Under the pieces are notes generated by a model. It was not told where the DNA came from, made no database searches, and was given only the letters and a program-made list of their open reading frames with translations. A program made the position numbers and the translations under genes. A stretch of 13,925 bases of DNA from positions 1 to 13,925 of the forward strand of contig JBJOMQ010000049.1 of the NCBI GenBank assembly GCA_046052275.1, in the 5' to 3' direction. This DNA is from UBA668 sp046052275. GTDB lineage: Bacteria; Actinomycetota; Acidimicrobiia; Acidimicrobiales; Ilumatobacteraceae. Below, piece by piece: positions 1 through 5,669 of this stretch (the stretch's first letter is position 1; each line of letters starts with the position of its first letter).

Positions 1-1061
1 CCATCGGAGCGGCGGCGTAGCGGCTCGTCGGCGAGGGCATCGACCTCGGCGCGGCCCGAGCCCGAATGCCCTGCCATCCGCCGCAGGGCCGGGCGCGCCA
101 GCAGCTCGAAGCTGACGAACGAGCTGACCGGATTGCCCGGGAGGCCGAACACCGGCACCGATGCTCCCTCTGACTCGAGCATTCCGAAGGCGAAGGGTTT
201 GGCCGGCTTGATGGCGATCTGCATCCAGCGCATCGTGGCGAGACGGCTGAGGACTGCCTTGACGACGTCGTAGTCGCCCATGCTGACCCCGCCACTCGAC
301 ACGATTGCATCGCAGGTGCGGGCTGCATCCTGCAGCACCGCCTCGAGTGCCGACTCGTCGTCGCGCACGGTGCCGAGGTCGACTGCCTCACACCCCGTCT
401 CGGCAACGAGCCCGAGCAGCATCGTGCGATTGCTCTCGCGGATCTGACCGGGCGCGAGCGGCACACCGTCGCCGACGAGCTCGTCGCCCGTGCTCAGCAC
501 CGCCACGCGGGGGCGGCGGATGACGCTGACCGCAGCGACATTGGTGCTGGCCAACACAGCCGACATGGCCGGCGCGATGCAGGTACCGGCATCGAACAGG
601 TGCGTGCCGGCGCGGACGTCGCTGCCGATGCCCCGGAGCGCATCGCCGGGTGACACCGCCGCAGAGATGCGGACACGTTCGACTCCCCCGGCATCGATGC
701 CGAGTCGCTGCGTGTCCTCCACCATCACGATCGCGTCAGCGCCCGCCGGCACGGGTGCTCCGGTCATGATGCGGATCGCCTCGCCGTCGCCCAGTGCCGT
801 GTCGGTATGCGCTCCCGCAGCGACCTCGCCGACGACGACAAGATCGACTGGCGACGACGGCGTGGCGCCAGATACCGACGCAGCTCGCACGGCGTAGCCG
901 TCGACCGCGCTGTTCTCGAACGGGGGCACATCCTCTGCGGCCGACACCGCCTCGGCGAGCACCAGTCCGATCGCGGCGCGGGCCGGCACCACGACAGGTG
1001 GCAGCGGGGCAACCTGCTCGAGCACATAGGCACGCGCCTCGTCGATCGGCAGCAGGCTCAT
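1..1061 (-). CDS. moeA: Molybdopterin molybdenumtransferase MoeA (3' end beyond window)
   Basis: MoeA inserts molybdate into adenylylated molybdopterin, the last common step of molybdenum cofactor synthesis, in the cytoplasm. The frame opens at ATG 1061 with MSLLPIDEARAYVLEQ and runs off the left edge after about 353 residues; the family is usually about 400 long, so most of the C-terminal domain lies outside. Visible family motifs in order are ENSAVDGYAVR near residue 50, MTGAPVPAGADAIVMVEDT near 100, STGDEL near 190, IRESNRTML, SSGGVSMGDYD near 255, IKPAKPFAFG and GLPGNPVSSFVSFEL. The start is supported by a -10 box (TACCGT, minus strand, 1075 to 1070) eight bases upstream, which implies a nearly leaderless mRNA. 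No other cofactor genes are visible. Identification is secure; only the 3' end is unknown. Confidence 0.95.
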   Translation of the reverse strand, partial: MSLLPIDEARAYVLEQVAPLPPVVVPARAAIGLVLAEAVSAAEDVPPFENSAVDGYAVRAASVSGATPSSPVDLVVVGEVAAGAHTDTALGDGEAIRIMTGAPVPAGADAIVMVEDTQRLGIDAGGVERVRISAAVSPGDALRGIGSDVRAGTHLFDAGTCIAPAMSAVLASTNVAAVSVIRRPRVAVLSTGDELVGDGVPLAPGQIRESNRTMLLGLVAETGCEAVDLGTVRDDESALEAVLQDAARTCDAIVSSGGVSMGDYDVVKAVLSRLATMRWMQIAIKPAKPFAFGMLESEGASVPVFGLPGNPVSSFVSFELLARPALRRMAGHSGSGRAEVDALADEPLRRRSD

Positions 1062-1069
1062 GGCGGGCA

Positions 1070-1079
1070 ACGGTACCGT
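1070..1079. promoter_or_regulatory. Palindromic bidirectional -10 element for moeA and the glycolipid-binding gene
   Basis: The perfect 10-base palindrome ACGGTACCGT contains TACCGT on both strands (plus 1074-1079, minus 1075-1070). On the minus strand it is 8 bases from the moeA ATG; on the plus strand it is 7 bases from an in-frame GTG at 1087. Each hexamer matches the TAnnnT -10 consensus and would start RNA within about 1 to 3 bases of its start codon. I see no good -35 hexamer on either side. A repressor operator is an alternative reading of the palindrome. Confidence 0.6.
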
Positions 1080-1086
1080 GTGCACG

Positions 1087-1647
1087 GTGAGCCGCTACAC
1101 CGCACCGACGGCCGCTCACGATCCGTCGGGCCATGTGATCCGGTGGCGCACGTGGGACGACGCCCATCTCGAGACCACCACGATCCGGTTCGAGAACGAG
1201 GGCTACACCGTCACGGGCAGCGTTGGCAGCGAGCGAGTCGAGTACGTGCTGCGCCTGTCGCCCACATGGCACGTCCGGCAGTTCATCCTCTTCCGCGACC
1301 TCGACGAGCCAGACCTGTGGCTGGCAACCGACGGCCACGGGCGATGGGGCGAGATGAACGGCGCACACCGCACCGAGCTCGACGGCTGCTACGACCTCGA
1401 CCTGCGGTGCAGTCCGTTTCCGCACACGCTGGCAGTGCGACGCCTGCCGCTGCTCGACGGCCACACGGCCGAGGTGCCAGTCGTCACCGTCGACACCGAG
1501 ACGCTGGCAGTGGTGGCCGCGACCTACCGCTACACCCGCCATGACCGTGCCCACTGGACGGTCGACCGTCCCGACGGCGCCGTCGACATCGAGGTCGACG
1601 AGCACGGCCTCGTCGTCGACGAGGCGGGCGGATTCCGACGCGCGTGA
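1087..1647 (+). CDS. Putative glycolipid-binding family protein (PF06475/DUF1089 type)
   Basis: A protein of 186 residues with no signal peptide or membrane segment. Family features are the early VIRWRTWDD segment (about residues 17-25), the central ELDGCYDLDLRCSPFPHTL block (97-115) followed by VRRLPLLDG, and the C-terminal IEVDEHGLVVDEAGGF. These match the pattern I know for the putative glycolipid-binding family, whose exact biochemical role is not established. I prefer the GTG at 1087 because a -10 box ends 7 bases before it. An in-frame ATG at 1060 (195 residues) would overlap the divergent moeA start codon and lies upstream of that -10 box; GTG 1078 is also possible. It converges with galU, with only 6 bases between the stop codons. 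Confidence 0.85.
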   Translation: MSRYTAPTAAHDPSGHVIRWRTWDDAHLETTTIRFENEGYTVTGSVGSERVEYVLRLSPTWHVRQFILFRDLDEPDLWLATDGHGRWGEMNGAHRTELDGCYDLDLRCSPFPHTLAVRRLPLLDGHTAEVPVVTVDTETLAVVAATYRYTRHDRAHWTVDRPDGAVDIEVDEHGLVVDEAGGFRRA

Positions 1648-1653
1648 GGCTGG

Positions 1654-2517
1654 TCAGCGCCGGCTGTCGAGCCAGGCCCTGAACGGCGCCCCGATCGAGG
1701 GGTCGTCGAGTGCGCGGTCGACAACGGCGGTCAGCCAGCCGAGCGGCGTGCCAGTGTCGAAGCGCCGTGTCGTGCCGAGCACCCCGTGGAACGCACCCGA
1801 CTCGGCCTGCATGCGCAGCGCATCGGTGAGCTGGATCTCGCCACCGGCCCCCGGCGTCACCCGCTCGAGATGGTCGAAGACATCGTTGGTGAGGGCATAG
1901 CGGCCGATGATGATGAGGTCGCTCGGCGCGTCAGCAACCGTCGGCTTCTCCACCATCGTGCGCACGCCCACGACGCCGTCCGCGCCGATGGGGCCAGTCG
2001 GATCGACGACGCCGTACCGGCCCACGTCGGATCGCGGCACCTGCATCAGTCCCACTGCGCTGGCGGCGGTCTGCTCGCACACCTCGATGAGCTGCGAGAG
2101 CAATCCACTGTCGCCCATCAGCTCGTCGGGCAGCAGCACGGCGAACGGCTCACCGCCAACGGCCTCGCGGGCACACGCGACGGCGTGGCCGAGGCCGTGC
2201 GGGAAGTCCTGCAGGACGAAGCTCACCCGCACGCTGGAGCCGATGCGGTCGAGGGCGTCGGCCATCGCATCGCGGCCTGTCGACCGGAGCCGCTCGACCA
2301 CGTCGGGTGCCGGCGAGAAGTAGGCCTCGATCGACGGCTTCGACGGGCTGGTGATGATGACCACGTGCTCGATCCCGGCGCCGGTGCACTCATCGAGCAC
2401 CACCTGGATGGCCGGTGTGTCGATGATCGGCAGCAGTTCCTTGGGCACCGCCTTGGTGGCCGGCAGGAACCTGGTGCCCATTCCCGCCGCCGGGATGACT
2501 GCCGTGCGAATCCTCAC
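1654..2517 (-). CDS. galU: UTP--glucose-1-phosphate uridylyltransferase GalU
   Basis: This enzyme makes UDP-glucose from UTP and glucose-1-phosphate for cell-envelope glycan and nucleotide-sugar synthesis. The 287-residue length is normal for bacterial GalU. The N-terminal nucleotidyltransferase signature AAGMGTRFLPATKAVPKELL (residues 10-29) is intact. It is followed by HVVIITSPSK, VLLPDELMGD, the MVEKPTVADAPSDL segment, GRYAL, and the GAGGEIQLTDAL motif near the C terminus. The start is a GTG at 2517, placed six bases after a TAGGCT -10 box, so the mRNA is probably leaderless. It diverges from the FmdB-like gene and lies next to moeA, an arrangement also known in mycobacteria. Confidence 0.96.
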   Translation of the reverse strand: MRIRTAVIPAAGMGTRFLPATKAVPKELLPIIDTPAIQVVLDECTGAGIEHVVIITSPSKPSIEAYFSPAPDVVERLRSTGRDAMADALDRIGSSVRVSFVLQDFPHGLGHAVACAREAVGGEPFAVLLPDELMGDSGLLSQLIEVCEQTAASAVGLMQVPRSDVGRYGVVDPTGPIGADGVVGVRTMVEKPTVADAPSDLIIIGRYALTNDVFDHLERVTPGAGGEIQLTDALRMQAESGAFHGVLGTTRRFDTGTPLGWLTAVVDRALDDPSIGAPFRAWLDSRR

Positions 2518-2523
2518 CGGCGC

Positions 2524-2529
2524 AGCCTA
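2524..2529 (-). promoter_or_regulatory. -10 box of leaderless galU promoter
   Basis: On the minus strand GTAGGCT is followed by six bases (GCGCCG) and then the galU GTG. This spacing puts the transcription start at or next to the start codon. No Shine-Dalgarno sequence fits in between, and no convincing -35 hexamer lies about 17 bases upstream. Confidence 0.6.
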
Positions 2530-2568
2530 CGAGGCCGCTGCACTCGTGCTGCGGGGCGGATGACGGGG

Positions 2569-2574
2569 TAGCCT
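2569..2574 (+). promoter_or_regulatory. Probable -10 box for the FmdB-like gene
   Basis: GGTAGCCT has the same sequence as the tldD and hisN -10 boxes in this window. It would start RNA near 2581, inside the CIRCE operator, leaving a leader of about 54 bases that ends in a Shine-Dalgarno site. An alternative promoter uses TTGGCA (2574-2579) as -35 with CTAACC (2598-2603) as -10. Either way the operator overlaps the promoter. Confidence 0.5.
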
Positions 2575-2600
2575 TGGCACTCTCAGACCCTGAGTGCTAA
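2574..2600 (+). promoter_or_regulatory. CIRCE operator (HrcA binding site)
   Basis: The half-sites TTGGCACTC (2574-2582) and GAGTGCTAA (2592-2600) are separated by exactly nine bases. The CIRCE consensus is TTAGCACTC-N9-GAGTGCTAA, so only one of 18 positions differs. CIRCE is the operator of the heat-shock repressor HrcA, normally found before groESL or dnaK. Here it lies between galU and the FmdB-like gene, 34 bases before the start codon of the latter and overlapping its predicted transcription start. It is 57 bases from the galU start and outside that gene's -10 box. Confidence 0.9.
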
Positions 2601-2623
2601 CCGCCACCCGCTCCATCCTGTAC

Positions 2624-2629
2624 GAGGAC
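2624..2629 (+). promoter_or_regulatory. Ribosome binding site for the FmdB-like gene
   Basis: GAGGAC ends five bases before ATG 2635. It decides between two close ATG codons (2630 and 2635) in favour of the second, which gives the family's usual MPTY N terminus. Confidence 0.7.
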
Positions 2630-2634
2630 ATGCG

Positions 2635-2958
2635 ATGCCCACCTACGTCTACAAGTTCGTCGAGACCGGTGAGACCATCGAGGTGCAGCAGGCCTTCAGC
2701 GACGCTGCGCTCACCGAGGCCGTGCACCCCGAGACCGGTGCCACCATGGCGGTGAAGAAGGTCTTCCAGCCGGTCGGCGTCACGTTCAAGGGCGGCGGCT
2801 TCTACAAGACCGATGCCCGCAAGCCCGGCAGCTCATCGAGCAGCAGCTCGACCAGCGACTCGTCGAGCAGCTCAGCAACCTCGACGACCACGTCCAGCAC
2901 GTCGGGCGCATCCAGCACGTCGAGCACCTCCAGCACATCGAGCACCGCGGCCTCGTAG
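2635..2958 (+). CDS. FmdB-family (Ruc/Rv0991c-like) small protein lacking the zinc-ribbon cysteines
   Basis: A 107-residue protein. Residues 1-62 follow the FmdB-family zinc-ribbon pattern: MPTYVYKF at the start, FSDAALTE in the middle, and KKVFQPVGVTFKGGGFYKTD at the end. Residues 64-107 are almost entirely Ser, Thr, Ala and Gly and probably disordered. The family normally has two Cys pairs that bind zinc; here the corresponding segments read KFVETG and TEAVHPETG, and the whole protein has no cysteine. The M. tuberculosis relative Rv0991c (Ruc) is, to my knowledge, a redox-regulated chaperone under HrcA control. The CIRCE site and the galU-moeA context here agree with orthology. A protein-quality role is inferred; redox switching through zinc release is not possible with this sequence. 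Confidence 0.88.
   Translation: MPTYVYKFVETGETIEVQQAFSDAALTEAVHPETGATMAVKKVFQPVGVTFKGGGFYKTDARKPGSSSSSSSTSDSSSSSATSTTTSSTSGASSTSSTSSTSSTAAS
2889..2942 (+). repeat. Three 18-bp tandem repeats encoding Ser/Thr hexapeptides
   Basis: Three consecutive degenerate 18-base units lie at 2889-2906, 2907-2924 and 2925-2942, each resembling CACsTCCAGCACrTCGrG. They encode TSSTSG, ASSTSS and TSSTSS inside the tail of the FmdB-like protein. The unit is a multiple of three, so copy-number change would lengthen or shorten the tail without a frameshift. Confidence 0.75.
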
Positions 2959-2966
2959 GCCGCCGA

Positions 2967-2972
2967 TAGGGT
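2967..2972 (+). promoter_or_regulatory. Possible -10 box for the SAF-domain gene
   Basis: TAGGGT lies nine bases after the FmdB-like stop codon. It would give a leader of roughly 30 bases ending in the strong ribosome binding site of the next gene. Cotranscription from the CIRCE promoter is equally possible, since only 52 bases separate the genes and no terminator is visible. Confidence 0.3.
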
Positions 2973-3000
2973 CGCCAGCACCTTCCCCTTGCGCATCGCC

Positions 3001-3007
3001 GGAGGGG
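3001..3007 (+). promoter_or_regulatory. Ribosome binding site for the SAF-domain gene
   Basis: GGAGGGG ends three bases before ATG 3011. It selects this start over upstream in-frame codons that run through the FmdB-like gene. Confidence 0.75.
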
Positions 3008-3010
3008 ATC

Positions 3011-3568
3011 ATGCACCTAGTCGCCCGTGTCCGCTGGACGCTCGCCCGCCATCCATCGCTCTATTGGCTCGCCATCGCAGTGTGCGCGCTGACTGCCGCA
3101 GTGACGGTGCACCGTGCCGGCCGCGACGCCGCCGAGGCCCGCTTCCGGTGGGGCACCGTCGTCGACGCCGTCGTCGCTGACGCACGCATCGAACGCGGCC
3201 AGCCACTCACCGTCTCGCTGCGGCCGGTGCCCGTTGCCATGCTCCCCGACGGCGCACTCAGCGAGATGCCCGCCATCGACACAGTCGCCGCCCGCCCCAT
3301 CGCCGCCAACGCCATCGTCACCGATGTCGACCTCGCGTCGTCCGCCATTCCCGACGAGTGGGTGACGATCTCGATCGCCGCCGCCTCGCCACCACTGGTT
3401 GCCGGCGATCAGGTCGCCGTGCTCGCCGGAGGTGCGCTGCTCTGCGACGGGATCGCCGCCGGAGCCATCGTCGACGACCGTGTCGACATCTCTGTGCCAG
3501 CCCCGTGCGCGCTACGCGCCAGCGAGGCCGCCCTCAACGGCGACCTCATGCTCGGCCGGCGAGGGTGA
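3011..3568 (+). CDS. Membrane-anchored SAF-domain protein (CpaB/FlgA-like fold)
   Basis: A 185-residue protein. A short basic N terminus (about residues 1-15) precedes one hydrophobic helix (about 16-34, SLYWLAIAVCALTAAVTV), which suggests a signal anchor with the rest outside the membrane. Residues about 46-101 fit a SAF domain: VVDAVVADARIERGQPLT, a MLPDGAL turn, then AARPIAANAIVTDVDL. The remainder is beta-rich (WVTISIAAASPPLVAGDQVAVLAGG), as in the RcpC/CpaB family. CpaB proteins act in Flp pilus assembly, but no pilus genes are visible and the protein is short, so function is unknown. Similar genes occur near FmdB genes in other actinobacteria (from memory). Its last 23 bases overlap the 3' end of the convergent PLP-enzyme gene. 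Confidence 0.82.
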   Translation: MHLVARVRWTLARHPSLYWLAIAVCALTAAVTVHRAGRDAAEARFRWGTVVDAVVADARIERGQPLTVSLRPVPVAMLPDGALSEMPAIDTVAARPIAANAIVTDVDLASSAIPDEWVTISIAAASPPLVAGDQVAVLAGGALLCDGIAAGAIVDDRVDISVPAPCALRASEAALNGDLMLGRRG

Positions 3569-4622
3569 GCGCCGCGTCGAGGTCGGCCCACACGTCGTCG
3601 ACATCCTCGATACCGCAGCTCATGCGGATGAGGCCGGGCGGCACATGCGCATCGCCTGCGTACTTCTGGCGCCGCTCCATCGAGGTCTCGACCCCACCGA
3701 GGCTCGTAGCCGGAACGACGAGCTGCACCGATGCACAGGCCCTGTCCGCCGCAGGGGCACCGCCGCGCATCACGAACGACACCATGGCACCCGAGCCCGG
3801 ATAGCGCACCGACTCGACCGCATCATGGGCCGACAACCGGCCCGCGAGCACAGCCGCATTCGCCTGGGCGCGTTCCATACGAAGCGGCAGCGTGCGCAGC
3901 CCGCGCAGGGCGAGGAACGCCTCGAGGGCACCGGGCGTGGCGCCATTCATCCAACGCGCATCGACGAGTCGCTGCAGCCGCGCTTCGTCGTCGGCGGCCA
4001 CGGCAACGACACCCATCATCAGGTCGCTGTGTCCGCCGATGAACTTGGTCGCACTGTGCATCACGATGTGAGCACCATCGGCGAGCGGCCGCTGCACCAT
4101 GGGCGTGGCGAAGGTGCCGTCGACAACCACCGTGGCATGGCCGCGCACGGCGGCGGCCACGGCAGGAATGTCGGCCACGTCGAGCGTGGGATTCGTGGGC
4201 GACTCGAGCCAGACCAGGTCGGCACTCGCCGATGCGGCGACCACTGCTGCAGTGTCGGTGATGTCGACCCATCGCACCTCGAGCCGGCCTCGCGACTCGA
4301 GCTCGCCCACCAGCGAGCGAACACCCGCATACGAGTAGACCGGCATCACGATCACCCGCGGATCGACGGCGAACAGCACCGCCGATGCGGCAGCCATGCC
4401 CGTCGCGAACGAGACGGCGCGGCCGCCCTCGAGCGCACCGTATGCCTCCTCGAAGGCCTGCCAGGTCGGCGTGCCGTCGACCCGTCCGTACAACTCGCTG
4501 GCGCGAAAGTTGCTGGCGAGCACGATGGGCTGGCTCAGCGGCTGCCCTGCACCTCCCGGCCGCCCGGCAACGACGGCGGTGGTGGCATCGCCGAGTCGCC
4601 CGCCGCCTCGATCCGACGTCAC
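3546..4622 (-). CDS. Cys/Met metabolism PLP-dependent enzyme (cystathionine gamma-synthase/lyase family)
   Basis: A 358-residue fold-type I PLP enzyme of trans-sulfuration type. Visible residues are the neighbour-subunit tyrosine and arginine in LYGR (45-47), the glycine-rich FATGMAA cofactor loop (72-78), D168 in VVVDGTFATP for the pyridine nitrogen, and the Schiff-base lysine K193 in HSATKFIGGHSDLMMG. The C-terminal SLGGVETSMERR (308-319) and GLIRMSCGIED (330-340) motifs are also present; R333 should bind the substrate carboxylate. Substrate cannot be fixed from sequence: gamma-synthase, gamma-lyase, beta-lyase and methionine gamma-lyase all share these motifs. The GTG start at 4622 overlaps the pirin stop as GTGA, implying translational coupling. 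It is the last gene of the minus-strand array. Confidence 0.9.
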   Translation of the reverse strand: MTSDRGGGRLGDATTAVVAGRPGGAGQPLSQPIVLASNFRASELYGRVDGTPTWQAFEEAYGALEGGRAVSFATGMAAASAVLFAVDPRVIVMPVYSYAGVRSLVGELESRGRLEVRWVDITDTAAVVAASASADLVWLESPTNPTLDVADIPAVAAAVRGHATVVVDGTFATPMVQRPLADGAHIVMHSATKFIGGHSDLMMGVVAVAADDEARLQRLVDARWMNGATPGALEAFLALRGLRTLPLRMERAQANAAVLAGRLSAHDAVESVRYPGSGAMVSFVMRGGAPAADRACASVQLVVPATSLGGVETSMERRQKYAGDAHVPPGLIRMSCGIEDVDDVWADLDAALTLAGRA

Positions 4623-5665
4623 GGCGCCACCGCCGCCGGCAGGTCGAGGCGGCCATCGGCGTGCCGAGCGAACCGCACCCCGCGGCCGGCCGCATCAAGC
4701 GCCTCGCCGTGCACCGGGTCGGGACGATCCCACGGCCAGCCACCGAACCCGGTCGACCGATAGTCGGCGAATGCCTGCTCGATCTCGCCGCGGGTGTTCA
4801 TCACGAACGGCCCGTACTGCACGACCGGTTCACCGATCGGACGACCCTGCAGCACGAGCACCTCGGCACCCTGTGCACCCGCCGTCAGTGTCAGCGCATC
4901 GGCGTCTGCCGCCACGGCGCCGGTGGGCGCCGCGATCTCCGCGCCGTCGCCGGCGATCGACCCGCCGAAGACATACAGCACCCTCACCGTGTCGGCACCC
5001 TGCGCCGCGGGCAGCGCAGTGACGGCGCCGGGCTCCATCACCACATGCCAGATCGCGAGGTCGGCCTCGGGCCGCGATGCCCACGATGCGGGCGGTGGCA
5101 CCGGCGGCACGAGGTCGCCGAGACGTCCGGCGATCACGGTGACGGTGCTCGTGCGTCCGGCGTCGTCGGCGGTCTGCCGGACGGGAATGGTGTCGGCCCA
5201 CAGCATGGTGAAGTGCGGCTCGACCATCTTGTCGGCCGCCGGCAGGTTGAGCCAGATCTGGAACAGTTCGCACGTGTTGGTGCCGACCGTGTCGATGAGC
5301 GGGAACATCTCGCTGTGCACCACGCCACGCCCAGCCGTCATCCACTGCACGTCACCACGGCCGAAGCGGGCAGCGGCACCCATCGAGTCGGAGTGGTCGA
5401 TGAATCCCTGCCGGGCGAAGGTGATGGTCTCGAAGCCGCGGTGCGGATGCTCGGGAAAGCCCGGCACCGTGCTGCCGTGGTACATCCGCCAGCCGTCGCG
5501 CGGCTCGAAGTCGCTGCCGATGGCGCGGCCCTCGAGCGACGCCGCTGGCCCGAACCGGCCGTCGCCGGCCGGATAGTGGTCGACGTGGTGGACACAGAAC
5601 AGGAAGGGATCGACGGTGGGCCACTGGAAGCCCAGCGGCACCGTCTGCGCGAAGCGGGAGGTCAC
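4619..5665 (-). CDS. Pirin-family protein (cupin, possible quercetinase-like)
   Basis: A 348-residue bicupin of pirin type. The N-terminal metal site is intact: H73 and H75 in PEHPHRGFET, then H117 and E119 in AGRGVVHSEM, with the linking GRGDVQWMTAG segment. The C-terminal cupin ends in GEPVVQYGPFVMNTRGEIEQAF, a typical pirin signature. Bacterial pirins include quercetin dioxygenases and proteins modulating metabolic enzymes; the substrate here is unknown. The start is the GTG at 5665, four bases after the uppP stop; a TACGCT -10 box six bases upstream supports it and suggests a separate leaderless transcript. Upstream in-frame codons continue into uppP but give non-family sequence. Overlap with the PLP-enzyme gene suggests joint expression. 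Confidence 0.92.
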   Translation of the reverse strand: MTSRFAQTVPLGFQWPTVDPFLFCVHHVDHYPAGDGRFGPAASLEGRAIGSDFEPRDGWRMYHGSTVPGFPEHPHRGFETITFARQGFIDHSDSMGAAARFGRGDVQWMTAGRGVVHSEMFPLIDTVGTNTCELFQIWLNLPAADKMVEPHFTMLWADTIPVRQTADDAGRTSTVTVIAGRLGDLVPPVPPPASWASRPEADLAIWHVVMEPGAVTALPAAQGADTVRVLYVFGGSIAGDGAEIAAPTGAVAADADALTLTAGAQGAEVLVLQGRPIGEPVVQYGPFVMNTRGEIEQAFADYRSTGFGGWPWDRPDPVHGEALDAAGRGVRFARHADGRLDLPAAVAP

Positions 5666-5669
5666 CCGT

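Noticed and set aside
1645..1680. Possible hairpin between the convergent glycolipid-binding gene and galU
   Set aside because: Only short interrupted stems (such as CAGC-GCCG-GCTG) can be drawn, inside the galU coding end and without a T-run; not enough to call a terminator.
2802..2996. A minus-strand frame with a VLDVLEVLDVL heptad-like pattern
   Set aside because: The regularity is the reverse complement of the Ser/Thr repeat codons of the FmdB-like tail, not an independent coiled coil.
3399..4763. A 454-codon plus-strand open frame opposite the PLP-enzyme gene
   Set aside because: It is the His/Arg-rich complement shadow of a gene with intact catalytic residues. The similar long frame at 4385-5863 opposite the pirin gene was rejected for the same reason.
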